A stretch of DNA of 64,000 nucleotides. Origin: Amantichitinum ursilacus (GTDB lineage: Bacteria; Pseudomonadota; Gammaproteobacteria; Burkholderiales; Chitinibacteraceae). Below are positions 36,138 through 44,582 of the stretch, piece after piece. The position numbers were made by a program, and so were the translations under genes. Below the pieces are notes generated by a model. That model was not told the DNA's origin, ran no database searches, and worked only from the letters and a program-made list of their open reading frames with translations. The stretch is taken from NCBI RefSeq assembly GCF_001294205.1, contig NZ_LAQT01000005.1, forward strand, positions 82,385 through 146,384, written 5' to 3'. Numbering within the stretch: position 1 is the first letter of the stretch; every line of letters begins with the position of its first letter.

Positions 36138-36992
36138 TCAAGGTGGCGTCAAAAACGACAGGCTGGCGGGCGCGGCGGGCGTGTCCAGCACGACTTGATG
36201 AGCGCTTTCGTCCTTCAGTTGCACACCGGTCAGTTGGCGTTGCTGCGCTTCAGTCAGCAGATAATCCAGCCGATACGCCGCTTCCTCGTAACGCATGCCG
36301 CCGGGGCGGACGTTAGAAATGCAATTGCGCTCGGCGTCGCTCATGCCCACGCGCGGCATCCAGCTGATGTACAGGCCCATGCTGTCGGGCGAGCTTAACC
36401 CCGGGCGTTCGCCGATCAGCACCACCACCAGTCTCGTGCGCAGCAAACTGCCCACTTCATCGCCCACCGCCACGCGGCCCTGGCGCACGATGGCGAGGGG
36501 CGCTTGCCGCCAGCCGCGCGCGGCGATTCGTTGCTGCAAAGTGGCCAGAAACGGCACGGCGTTGTTGGCGATGGCCAGCGCGGACAGGCCATCGGCGATG
36601 ACAAAGCCGATGTCGTATGCGGCATCGTCGGCCGCGGTCGCCGCCAGCAAGGCCTGGCGCGATGCTTCGCCAAGCCGTCGTCCCCAGTCGGGCCGTTGCA
36701 GATACGTCAATCGATCCGCCGCCGCGCTATGCAGGATATGGCTGTCGGCCGCGCCGGGGATGCCGGCATCCCTCAATTGTTGCTGCAAACCCTCGGCATC
36801 CAGCGCCAGATGCACCGCATCGCGCGCTTGCGCATGCGCCAGCTGAAACGCCAGTTGCGGTTGCGTGGGCAAGCTGACGCCGGCGCGGCCCAACGCAATG
36901 CGCGCCGAGGTAAAGCGCCGCAGCGTTTGCCACGGGTTGTCGGTGACCGGCGAGGCCAGCGGATCTTTCTCACAGAAGGGATCAGACATCAT
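36138..36992 (-). CDS. eutC: Ethanolamine ammonia-lyase small subunit
   Basis: A 284-residue EutC. Markers are [23 protein letters not shown] at the N-terminus, [15 protein letters not shown] (about 126-140), [22 protein letters not shown] and the ending with [17 protein letters not shown]. With EutB it forms the coenzyme-B12-dependent lyase converting ethanolamine to acetaldehyde and ammonia. It overlaps the eutB stop by one base (TGATG). No microcompartment genes accompany it. Confidence 0.93.
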   Translation of the reverse strand: MMSDPFCEKDPLASPVTDNPWQTLRRFTSARIALGRAGVSLPTQPQLAFQLAHAQARDAVHLALDAEGLQQQLRDAGIPGAADSHILHSAAADRLTYLQRPDWGRRLGEASRQALLAATAADDAAYDIGFVIADGLSALAIANNAVPFLATLQQRIAARGWRQAPLAIVRQGRVAVGDEVGSLLRTRLVVVLIGERPGLSSPDSMGLYISWMPRVGMSDAERNCISNVRPGGMRYEEAAYRLDYLLTEAQQRQLTGVQLKDESAHQVVLDTPAAPASLSFLTPP

Positions 36993-38383
36993 CAGGCCAG
37001 CCTGCGTAGCGCGTCGCCAAACACCGGGGGCAAGCCATCGTGCAGGCGGAACAGCGCGTCATTGCTAAAGATTTGCGTTTGCTGCAGCCACGCTTCAAAT
37101 TCCGGCGCGGGGCGCAGGCCGAGTACGCGGCGCACATACAAAGCGTCGTGGAATGAGGTGGTTTGATAGTTGAGCATGATGTCGTCCGAGCCCGGGATGC
37201 CCATCACAAAATTGCAGCCGGCCGTGGCCAGCAGCGTCAGCAGATTGTCCATATCGTTCTGGTCCGCTTCGGCGTGGTTGGTGTAGCACACGTCGCACCC
37301 CATCGGCAGGCCCAGCAATTTGGCGCAGAAATGGTCTTCCAGACCGGCGCGGATAATCTGTTTGCCGTCGTACAAATATTCGGGGCCGATAAAGCCGACC
37401 ACGGTGTTGACCAGCAACGGCTTGAACTTGCGCGCCACGGCATAGGCGCGCGCCTCGCAGGTTTGCTGGTCAACGCCGAAATGCGCATTGGCCGACAAGG
37501 CGCTGCCCTGGCCGGTTTCGAAATACATGACGTTATCGCCCACCGTGCCGCGCTGCAGCGACAATGCGGCGCTACGCGCCTCGCCCAGCAGCGCCAGATC
37601 GATGCCGAAACTGCGGTTGGCGGCTTCGGTGCCGGCAATCGACTGAAACACCAGGTCCACCGGCGCGCCGCGTTCGATGGCGGCGATGGTGTTGGTGACG
37701 TGGGTCAGCACGCACGACTGCGTGGGGATCTGATAGCGGCTGATGATCTCGGCCATCATGCTGACCAGGTTGATCACTTGCGGCACGTTGTCGGTGGCCG
37801 GGTTGATGCCGAACACCGCATCGCCGCAGCCATAGAGCAAACCATCGAGCAAGCTGGCGGCAATGCCGCTGGCGTCGTCGGTGGGGTGATTGGGTTGCAG
37901 GCGCGTGGCGAGCCGCCCCTCCAGCCCGATGGTGTCGCGAAACGCGGTGACCACGCGGCACTTTTTAGCCACCAGAATCATATCCTGGTTGCGCATGATC
38001 TTGCTGACGGCGGCGGCCATTTCGGGGGTGATGCCCGGCGCGACCGCGGCCAGCACGTCGCTGGTGGTGGCGTCGTTGAGCAACCAGTTGCGAAAGTCGC
38101 CCACGGTTAAATGGCTGATGGCGGCGAAGGCGTGGGCGTCATGTTCGTCGATGATCAGGCGGGTGATTTCATCGGTTTCGTAGGGCACCAGCACGTGATC
38201 GAGGAAGGCGCGCAGCGGCAGCTCGGCCAACGCCATTTGCGCCACCACGCGTTGCTCGGTGCTCTGCGCCGCCACCCCCGCCAGCAGATCGCCCGAGCGC
38301 AACGGCGTGGCTTTGGCCAGCAGGTCTTTCAGATCCGCAAACTGATGCGTGATCGGGCCCACGGTATGACTGAACTGCGGCAT
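36992..38383 (-). CDS. eutB: Ethanolamine ammonia-lyase large subunit
   Basis: A 463-residue EutB of normal length, the adenosylcobalamin-binding catalytic subunit. Recognisable stretches are [93 protein letters not shown] and [29 protein letters not shown] lies upstream of the ATG. The permease gene is 330 bases upstream on the same strand, separated by palindromic repeats. Confidence 0.95.
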   Translation of the reverse strand: MPQFSHTVGPITHQFADLKDLLAKATPLRSGDLLAGVAAQSTEQRVVAQMALAELPLRAFLDHVLVPYETDEITRLIIDEHDAHAFAAISHLTVGDFRNWLLNDATTSDVLAAVAPGITPEMAAAVSKIMRNQDMILVAKKCRVVTAFRDTIGLEGRLATRLQPNHPTDDASGIAASLLDGLLYGCGDAVFGINPATDNVPQVINLVSMMAEIISRYQIPTQSCVLTHVTNTIAAIERGAPVDLVFQSIAGTEAANRSFGIDLALLGEARSAALSLQRGTVGDNVMYFETGQGSALSANAHFGVDQQTCEARAYAVARKFKPLLVNTVVGFIGPEYLYDGKQIIRAGLEDHFCAKLLGLPMGCDVCYTNHAEADQNDMDNLLTLLATAGCNFVMGIPGSDDIMLNYQTTSFHDALYVRRVLGLRPAPEFEAWLQQTQIFSNDALFRLHDGLPPVFGDALRRLA

Positions 38384-38457
38384 TGAACCCCCTCACTACG
38401 CTGCACGGGACGGGGCTCGGCATCTTGCCGGCCCCACCGGCGTTTAAAAGATCTGCC

Positions 38458-38581
38458 GTAGGGTGCGTTACCCGAAGGGCAACGCACATTTCAGGACCGC
38501 AGGCCCCGGCCCCGGGCGGGGCCATCCAGCGTCAAATGCATAACCAAAAATGTGCGTTGCCCTTCGGGTAACGCACCCTAC
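38458..38581. repeat. 33-bp inverted repeat pair (GTAGGGTGCGTTACCCGAAG family)
   Basis: A 33-bp sequence starting GTAGGGTGCGTTACCCGAAG (38458-38490) recurs as an exact reverse complement at 38549-38581. The two arms can form a very long stem with a 58-base GC-rich loop. A third exact copy is at 63531-63563. In a transcript reading from permease to eutB this stem would sit between the two genes. Confidence 0.85.
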
Positions 38582-38597
38582 CAAAACATCCGCGGTG

Positions 38598-38701
38598 GCA
38601 TAGGGTGGGTCTCGACCCACCACTCAAAGCCATCCGACAAAAACGCTAACGCTGCGAATTTCTCTTCGGCTTTGGGCGGTGGGTCCAGACCCACCCTATG
38701 C
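38598..38701. repeat. REP-like palindromes (GTGGGTC-N2-GACCCAC) in inverted pair
   Basis: GCATAGGGTGGGTC-TC-GACCCACC (38598-38621) and its inverted partner GGTGGGTC-CA-GACCCACC ending CTATGC (38678-38701) face each other. Each unit is itself a palindrome and together they form a larger one. The family recurs at 44392-44537 and several times after 63580. This is the dispersed palindrome type known from many Betaproteobacteria. Confidence 0.85.
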
Positions 38702-38713
38702 AGCGCGGACTGG

Positions 38714-40093
38714 TTATGGTGTCGTGGGCACGGTGGCGGCGTACAGCGCGTTGGCGCGGTGTTTGCCGGTCATCAAGAAGTAGCCGTAGCCCAGCGCCAG
38801 GAACAGCACAAACAAGCCAAAGATCAGCGCGTTGTAGTAGATCATGGTGACCATGCACACCACCGCGCCAAACAAGGCAAACGCGGGAAAGTACGGGTAC
38901 AACGGTGCACGGAACGGCCGCGCCAGGCCCGCTTCGGTACGGCGAAGTTTAAACAGACTGAGCATGCTGAGGATGTACATCAAAATCGCGCCAAACACCG
39001 ACATCGTGACGATATTGGCCGTTAGCGTTTGCCCACCCAGCGTGATCAGCGAATCGCTGAAGATAGCCGCGATGCCGACCACACCACCGGCGATGATCGC
39101 GCGATGCGGCGTCTTGAAGCGCGGATGCACCTTGGCAAAATACCCCGGCAAAAAGCCCTCGCGGGACAGCGCAAAAATCTGCCGCGAGTAGCCGATGATA
39201 ATGCCGTGGAACGACGCCACCAGGCCAAACAACCCCAGCCACACCAGCATATGCAGCCAGTTGCTGTGCGCGCCCACAATCAGCTTCATCGCTTGCGGCA
39301 ACGGGTCATTGATATTGGATAGCTTGGTCCAGTCGCCTGCGCCACCGGCAAACAGCATTACGCCAATCGCCAATGCCACCAGCGTCAAGATGCCTGCGAT
39401 ATAGGCAATCGGAATCGAACGCTTGGGGTCTTTGGCTTCTTCGGCCGCCATGGCCACGCCTTCAATCGCCAGAAAAAACCAGATCGCAAACGGAATCGCG
39501 GCAAACATGCCGGGGATGGACGCCAACGAGAAATGATCCGCGCCCGACCAGCCGCCTTTAACAAAATTGGCGGTGGAGAAGCCCGGCGAGACCACGCCCA
39601 TAAACACCAGCAGCTCAAAGATGGCCAGCACGGCAACGCACAGCTCAAACGTCGCCGCCACCTGCACGCCGATGATATTGAGCGCCATAAAGATCAGATA
39701 CGCGCCCACCGCAGCGTGTTTGGGATCGATGCTGGGAAACTGCACGTTCAGGTAGGCGCCGATGGCCAGGGCAATGGCCGGCGGCGCAAACACAAACTCG
39801 ATCAGCGTGGCCGCGCCCGCCAGATAACCGCCGGTGGCGCCAAACGCGCGCTTGCTATAGGCAAACGGACCGCCCGCATGCGGGATGGACGTGGTCAGTT
39901 CGGTAAAGCTGAAAATAAACGTGGCATACATCGCCGCGATAAACAGCGCGGTGACGGTGAACCCCAAGGTGCCGGCCGACGCCCAGCCATAACTCCAGCC
40001 AAAATATTCGCCCGAGATCACCAACCCGACGGCGATCCCCCATAACTGCCACGTGCTCAGAACGGGTCTGAGACCGGATGCTGAACCTTCCAT
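38714..40093 (-). CDS. eat: Ethanolamine permease (APC superfamily)
   Basis: A 459-residue amino acid/polyamine/organocation transporter with about 12 hydrophobic segments, beginning STWQLWGIAVGLVISGEYFGWSYGW, a start typical of the ethanolamine permease subfamily. Further markers are HAGGPFAYSKRAFGATGGYLAGAATLIEF and SFHGIIIGYSRQIFALSREGFLPGYFAKVHP. The position before eutBC on the same strand, next to a EutR-like regulator, supports ethanolamine as substrate. GGGAG precedes the ATG at 40093. Confidence 0.88.
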   Translation of the reverse strand: MEGSASGLRPVLSTWQLWGIAVGLVISGEYFGWSYGWASAGTLGFTVTALFIAAMYATFIFSFTELTTSIPHAGGPFAYSKRAFGATGGYLAGAATLIEFVFAPPAIALAIGAYLNVQFPSIDPKHAAVGAYLIFMALNIIGVQVAATFELCVAVLAIFELLVFMGVVSPGFSTANFVKGGWSGADHFSLASIPGMFAAIPFAIWFFLAIEGVAMAAEEAKDPKRSIPIAYIAGILTLVALAIGVMLFAGGAGDWTKLSNINDPLPQAMKLIVGAHSNWLHMLVWLGLFGLVASFHGIIIGYSRQIFALSREGFLPGYFAKVHPRFKTPHRAIIAGGVVGIAAIFSDSLITLGGQTLTANIVTMSVFGAILMYILSMLSLFKLRRTEAGLARPFRAPLYPYFPAFALFGAVVCMVTMIYYNALIFGLFVLFLALGYGYFLMTGKHRANALYAATVPTTP

Positions 40094-40357
40094 TGCAAGC
40101 TCCCTGTGCGATACCCGGATTGGATGCGGCAGCGCAAGACGGCCGTACCCGTCGTGTGCTCTGCCTGCCTTGAAACAACGCTTTAAAAATCAACGGCTGA
40201 CGCGGGCACAACGCTTGCTTGTCTACGTTGTGATTGCCCTCGGCCACGAATATAGCGTCGGGCAAAAAACGGCCGTTATCGAAAATCGGCAAACATGACA
40301 AACCCGGGCCGCAGCCCGCGTTTGCTGTGCTTGCTTGCAGCGGGAGGCGCAGCAGCC

Positions 40358-41320
40358 ATGCAGGATGACGCGATCACTTTGGCCCGGCCCCACCGCGCCG
40401 CGCGACGCACCATCGTTGCGCACGATGTGGATGAACAAGCCCACAACCTGACCGACTGGGAGCAGCGTTACGACCAGATCACCGCCGGGCGCTTTTGTGG
40501 CGTGCTGGATGAATGGCGCAATCAGGACGTGCAGATTTTTCGCGAACGCAATAGCTGCGCGCTGCATCAAGCGTGTAGCGTGCGGCCCGATGCGTTCTGG
40601 TTTGGCATCGAAGCGCAAACGCGCGGCATGCGCATCAACGGTCGGCCGGTGGGCGACGACCGGGTCATGACGCGGCCCGGCCATCATCCGTTTGAACTGA
40701 TGACGCCCGACGCGCATGAAATCCTCGGCATCGTCATCCAGCGCAGCACGCTGCTGGCGGCGGCCGAGCAGCAACGCTGCGTGATCGAGACCAGCCGCCT
40801 GGCCAGCGCCGAGTTATTGCAGGTAGACCACGCCGCGCTGCAAACCTGTCGCCAGACCATCCAGGCCCTGCTGGCGATGGACGAGCCCGCCGCGGCGCTG
40901 GCGGCCCAAGCCGATCACGTGATCAGCGCCCTGCTGGCCTTGCTGGATACCAGCGCGCCCGAAACCGAAGCCTGCGCCAGCCTGGCGCGCCGCCGCCGCA
41001 TCGTGCGCGACGCGCATGAATACGTGCTGAGCCATCAGGATGTGACGGTGACCGTGCCGATGCTGTGCGAGCAGCTCTACGTCAGCCGCCGCACGCTGCA
41101 ATATTGTTTTGGGGACGTGCTGGGCATCAGCCCGATGGCCTATCTGCGCTATCTGCGCCTGAACGAAGTGCGCCGCCAACTGACCCACGCCGCGGGCGCG
41201 GAAGTGCGGGTGGGCGATGTGGCGGCGGCATGGGGCTTCAAGAATTTCAGCCAGTTTTCTTGTGATTACAAAAAACTGTTCGGGGCGTCGCCGTCGAGTG
41301 CATTGAAGTTGCTGGCTTGA
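40358..41320 (+). CDS. eutR: AraC-family regulator, EutR-like
   Basis: A 320-residue protein with a C-terminal AraC-type double helix-turn-helix (VTVPMLCEQLYVSRRTLQYCFGDVLGISPMAYLRYLRLNEVRRQL; VGDVAAAWGFKNFSQFSCDYKKLFGASPS). The N-terminal ligand domain resembles EutR. In enterics EutR activates eut genes when ethanolamine and B12 are present. It is divergent from the permease gene with 264 bases between starts. The ATG at 40358 has GGAGG 11 bases upstream; a longer start at 40295 is possible. Confidence 0.82.
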   Translation: MQDDAITLARPHRAARRTIVAHDVDEQAHNLTDWEQRYDQITAGRFCGVLDEWRNQDVQIFRERNSCALHQACSVRPDAFWFGIEAQTRGMRINGRPVGDDRVMTRPGHHPFELMTPDAHEILGIVIQRSTLLAAAEQQRCVIETSRLASAELLQVDHAALQTCRQTIQALLAMDEPAAALAAQADHVISALLALLDTSAPETEACASLARRRRIVRDAHEYVLSHQDVTVTVPMLCEQLYVSRRTLQYCFGDVLGISPMAYLRYLRLNEVRRQLTHAAGAEVRVGDVAAAWGFKNFSQFSCDYKKLFGASPSSALKLLA

Positions 41321-41384
41321 GGCCCGACGCAGGCGGCGACGCGCACTTGGTCTGATCGGCGCGGTTGGGCGGGGCAAACGCACT

Positions 41385-41390
41385 TATAAT
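41385..41390 (+). promoter_or_regulatory. Candidate -10 element for the small Cys-rich protein gene
   Basis: A perfect TATAAT lies 57 bases before the downstream ATG. No good -35 hexamer is found at 16-18 bases (CGGTTG at 17). A small stem AAACGC-TATTTGC-GCGTTT follows in the leader. Confidence 0.4.
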
Positions 41391-41447
41391 CGCGGCGCAG
41401 AAACGCTATTTGCGCGTTTTGAAGTCACCCCGATAAAGAGCACCCGC

Positions 41448-41681
41448 ATGTCGATCAAAGAAACCAAAGCCAAGTATCTCGAGCAAAACTTCAAGCTGCG
41501 CCAGCGCGGCATCAGGCTGGTTTCGTACCGGGTGCCGTGCTGTGGCGCCACGCTGGAAGGGCGTCTGGCCAGCGCGATGGAAGAATGGGAAAGCGTGGCC
41601 ACTTGTCCGGAATGCGGCGAGCTGTACATGAAATACACCACCGACCGCAAAATCAGCGCCGAATTGCTCGCCACCAAATAA
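41448..41681 (+). CDS. Small Cys-rich protein, possible zinc ribbon, unknown function
   Basis: A 77-residue soluble, charged protein. Two Cys pairs (C31-C32 in VPCCGATL and C53-x2-C56 in TCPECG) could bind one zinc as a ribbon, and a helix (EGRLASAMEEWESVA) separates them. The coding region stands alone, downstream of its own -10-like element. I do not recognise a named family. Confidence 0.7.
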   Translation: MSIKETKAKYLEQNFKLRQRGIRLVSYRVPCCGATLEGRLASAMEEWESVATCPECGELYMKYTTDRKISAELLATK

Positions 41682-41768
41682 TCCAGTCCCAACGCGCCGC
41701 CAGCCCGGCCGCGCGTGTCCCCTCTTCGGCTTGTTCAGTCCTGGCCCACGTGGCGCACGCCGCGGCGT

Positions 41769-43244
41769 TTACAACACGCCCAGGGTAAACGCCTTCAAGG
41801 TGGCCGCGGCGCGTGTGCTGCATTCCAGTTTGCGAAAGATGCTTTCCATATGTGTGCGCACGGTGCTGGGGCTGATCACCAGCGCGCGCGCCACTTCTTT
41901 ATTGCTTTCGCCCAGGCTGATGCGACGCAAGACATCGGTTTCGCGTTCCGACAACAAGGCCGATGCCTTGCGGGTTTGCGGGCTGGGCTGGCCAGTGACG
42001 TGGGCGATCAGCGTGTCGACGATGTGGGCATCCAGCCGACCGGCCTGGGCTTCGGCTTGCAACAATGCGGCCGCCTCAGCGGGCGTATGCGCAGCGCGCC
42101 ACGGCCGGCGCGACACCAGCGCGCACCACGCCACGGCGGCGGCCAGAATGCGGCGTTCGGTGGGGATGGCCTCGCCGCTAACGCAGCGAAAATAACCGCT
42201 GCCATCCAGTCGCTCGTATGCGTACGACGCCAGTTCGGCTTCGGCCGCCAGCGCGGACGTGTGCTGCGCCGCGCGGCGCGTCCAGTACGGCACCAGCCGC
42301 ACGCGTTCCCATGCGGCGTGGGCCAACGGTCCCGCCGCATTCCACAAGGCATTGGGTAAAGCGGCGCGGCCGATATTGTGGATGAGCCCGGCGCGATACA
42401 GACGCCGTGCCACGGCGGGCTCCAGCGCCAGCTGTTGCGCCACGGCTTGCGCCAGCGTGGCCACCTGGCGCGAATAGCCGGCCAGCCACGGCAATTTAAG
42501 GTCGGCGATATCGGCCACCAGCTCCAGCGGCACCGGTTGCGCCACGGTGTTGAGCGCAGGCGGCAGCAGGCTGTCTTGCGTGCTGAAGGCATCCAGTTGC
42601 GCCAACCAGTCGGCCGCATGCTGCGCCAGCAGCGCCGCCAATTGGGCCGGATACACCTGCCCGGCCCGATGCGCAATCAGTTGCAAGGCCTGCGGTAAGC
42701 CGTGCGCGCGGCTGAGAATTTCAAGATCGCTGGCCAGTTGCACCAGATAGGTTGCCAGCGGCACCGCATCGCCGCGCAAACCGCCCGGCAAGCCATTGCC
42801 GTCGTAGCGCTCAAAGGTATGGCGCAAGGCGGTTTCGATGGTCGCGCCCAGATCCAGCATGCGCGCGATATCACCCGCCACTTCGCAATGGATTTGCGCC
42901 ATTTCGGGCATCTGGCTTTGCGCGTCGGCGCTCATCGGCGGCAGGGTGAGCGCCATCATCGCTTCGCGCCCGGCCACGTCGTCGCCCAGAATGCGCTCGA
43001 AGCCTGCTGCGTTGGCGGTGCACCCGGACCAGCGCAACAAGGCGGCGATTTCCACCGCAGCGATTTCGTCCTCGCTGCAACCGGCGGTGCGCGCCAAGGC
43101 CATCGCCAGCCAGGCCGTGCGCGGTGATTGGTCGGTGGCGCGGCCCATGCTGAGGTCGCCAATAAACGCGATGGCGACGATGGCGTCGCGCGCGGGGATC
43201 AACGCGGAGTGTTCAAGCTCAGGAAGAAGCGACGTGCCATGCAT
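41769..43244 (-). CDS. Degenerate double HD-GYP-like protein with C-terminal LuxR helix-turn-helix
   Basis: A 491-residue protein. The first HD-like half contains ETALRHTFERYDGNGLPGGL (about 130-150). The second contains RLYRAGLIHNIGRAALPN and SYAYERLDGSGYF. These resemble the HDIGK and HERxDGSGYP motifs of HD-GYP phosphodiesterases, but HD is HN and GK is GR, so c-di-GMP hydrolysis is doubtful. The last 65 residues are a LuxR/NarL helix-turn-helix (LSERETDVLRRISLGESNKEVARALVISPSTVRTHMESIFRKLE). It may be a ligand-responsive transcription factor. It is divergent from a secreted hydrolase gene 136 bases away. Confidence 0.8.
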   Translation of the reverse strand: MHGTSLLPELEHSALIPARDAIVAIAFIGDLSMGRATDQSPRTAWLAMALARTAGCSEDEIAAVEIAALLRWSGCTANAAGFERILGDDVAGREAMMALTLPPMSADAQSQMPEMAQIHCEVAGDIARMLDLGATIETALRHTFERYDGNGLPGGLRGDAVPLATYLVQLASDLEILSRAHGLPQALQLIAHRAGQVYPAQLAALLAQHAADWLAQLDAFSTQDSLLPPALNTVAQPVPLELVADIADLKLPWLAGYSRQVATLAQAVAQQLALEPAVARRLYRAGLIHNIGRAALPNALWNAAGPLAHAAWERVRLVPYWTRRAAQHTSALAAEAELASYAYERLDGSGYFRCVSGEAIPTERRILAAAVAWCALVSRRPWRAAHTPAEAAALLQAEAQAGRLDAHIVDTLIAHVTGQPSPQTRKASALLSERETDVLRRISLGESNKEVARALVISPSTVRTHMESIFRKLECSTRAAATLKAFTLGVL

Positions 43245-43380
43245 TCAACGTACCCCTTGGGCGGAGGGCGCGGCGACGCGTTGCGGACGCGTATCGGATA
43301 TCCGACCGATGTTCGCGCCACCAGGCCATCCGCATACTCGGTCCTGTGCTGCAAACAAACCCATCCCAAGGAGATTCATC

Positions 43381-44142
43381 ATGACTGCGCGTTCCCTTAT
43401 TGCTGCTGCCGTTGCCACTTTCGCCCTCTCCGCCGGCGCTGCCCACGCCGCCGAAACCCCAACCGTCGTCATCGTACACGGCGCGTTTGCCGATGGCTCG
43501 GACTGGTCTCGCGTGATTCCGTATCTGCAAGCCAAAGGCATCAAGGTCACTGCGGTGCAGAACAGCCTGGATAGCCTGGAAGGCGACGTTGCCGCCGCCC
43601 AGCGCGCCATCACCAACGCCCCGGGCCGCGTGGTGCTGGTGGGCCATTCGTGGGGCGGCACCGTCATCACCCAGGCCGGTAACGACCCGAAAGTGGCCGC
43701 GCTGGTTTACGTCGCCGCCTTCGCCCCGGATGCTGGTCAATCCACCGCCGACCAGGGCAAGCAATACCCGGTGCCCGAAGGCATCAAGCATCTGCAAGCC
43801 GATGCGGCGGGTTATCTGTCGCTGTCAGCCGATGGCGTGGCCAGCTATTTTGCCCAGGATCTGCCGCGTAGCCGCACCGACGTGATGGCCGCCACCCAAG
43901 GCCCGATCGCAGCCAAAGCGTTTGGTGAAAAAGTCACCGCCGCCGCCTGGAGCACCCGCCCCAACTGGTACATCGTGTCGTCCAACGACCGCATGATCCA
44001 GCCGGAACTGGAACGCGATTACGCCAAAAAGCTGAATGCGAAGACCACCACCCTGCCGTCGAGCCATGTGCCGCAACAGTCGCATCCGGATGAGGTGGCG
44101 AAGGTGATTATTGAGGCGGTTGAGGCTGTGGCTGCCAAGTAA
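43381..44142 (+). CDS. Secreted alpha/beta-hydrolase
   Basis: A 253-residue protein with a signal peptide (SLIAAAVATFALSAGAAHA) and an alpha/beta-hydrolase fold: oxyanion region VHGAFADGSDW, nucleophile elbow GHSWGG (S90), Asp candidate in VSSNDRMI and His candidate in SSHVPQQSHP. AAGGAG lies 7 bases before the ATG at 43381. The divergent HD-GYP/LuxR gene may control it. Substrate unknown; the fold covers esterases and related hydrolases. Confidence 0.82.
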   Translation: MTARSLIAAAVATFALSAGAAHAAETPTVVIVHGAFADGSDWSRVIPYLQAKGIKVTAVQNSLDSLEGDVAAAQRAITNAPGRVVLVGHSWGGTVITQAGNDPKVAALVYVAAFAPDAGQSTADQGKQYPVPEGIKHLQADAAGYLSLSADGVASYFAQDLPRSRTDVMAATQGPIAAKAFGEKVTAAAWSTRPNWYIVSSNDRMIQPELERDYAKKLNAKTTTLPSSHVPQQSHPDEVAKVIIEAVEAVAAK

Positions 44143-44191
44143 ATGGCTTGCTGGCGCGGCAATCCGCGCCAATAAACGCCTGGCCACATGT

Positions 44192-44218
44192 AAAACGCCT
44201 CCACATTGGGGGCGTTTT
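44192..44218 (+). terminator. Terminator after the secreted hydrolase gene
   Basis: AAAACGCCTCC-ACATT-GGGGGCGTTTT is an 11-bp stem with one mismatch whose 3' arm ends in TTTTG, 50 bases after the stop. The stem is near-symmetrical and could also end transcription from the other strand. Confidence 0.7.
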
Positions 44219-44391
44219 GCATTGCCGCCCCTGTCAGCGGCCTGTGGGTGATGTCCGGCCGAAAAGTACCGCCATCCATCGAATTTAGATTCGTCTGATA
44301 GACCCTCCTTTTGCCCCTATTGGAAGCTTGCGTCCCCGCGCAGGCGTGAGATTTGCCCGCCCTGCCCCCCGCGATACCCAAGCGGGCCGCG

Positions 44392-44537
44392 GCATAGGGT
44401 GGGTCAAGACCCACCGTCCAAAGCCCATTGCGACGACTGCGACACCTGGAAATCTCCCCGCTAGACCTGCTGGTGGGGCCTATCCGTTTCGCTATCTGCT
44501 TGATGGGTTTGAATGGTGGGTCTTGACCCACCCTATG
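44392..44537. repeat. REP-like palindromes (GTGGGTC-N2-GACCCAC) in inverted pair before vgrG
   Basis: GCATAGGGTGGGTC-AA-GACCCACC (44392-44415) and the inverted GGTGGGTC-TT-GACCCACC ending CTATG (44515-44537) frame a 99-base spacer. They mark the left edge of the type VI island, 46 bases before the VgrG start. No promoter or gene was seen in the rest of 44219-44582. Confidence 0.85.
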
Positions 44538-44582
44538 TGTTTATCCCCGGTGCAACCTCACGACACTTTCCAAAGGCCGAAC

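Noticed and set aside
38458..38701. CRISPR array
   Set aside because: Repeats are few, in inverted rather than direct orientation, with irregular spacing and no cas genes.
40094..40357. Cobalamin riboswitch or sigma54 promoter for the ethanolamine permease
   Set aside because: No B12-box-like core and no GG-N10-GC pair at proper spacing were found in the intergenic region.
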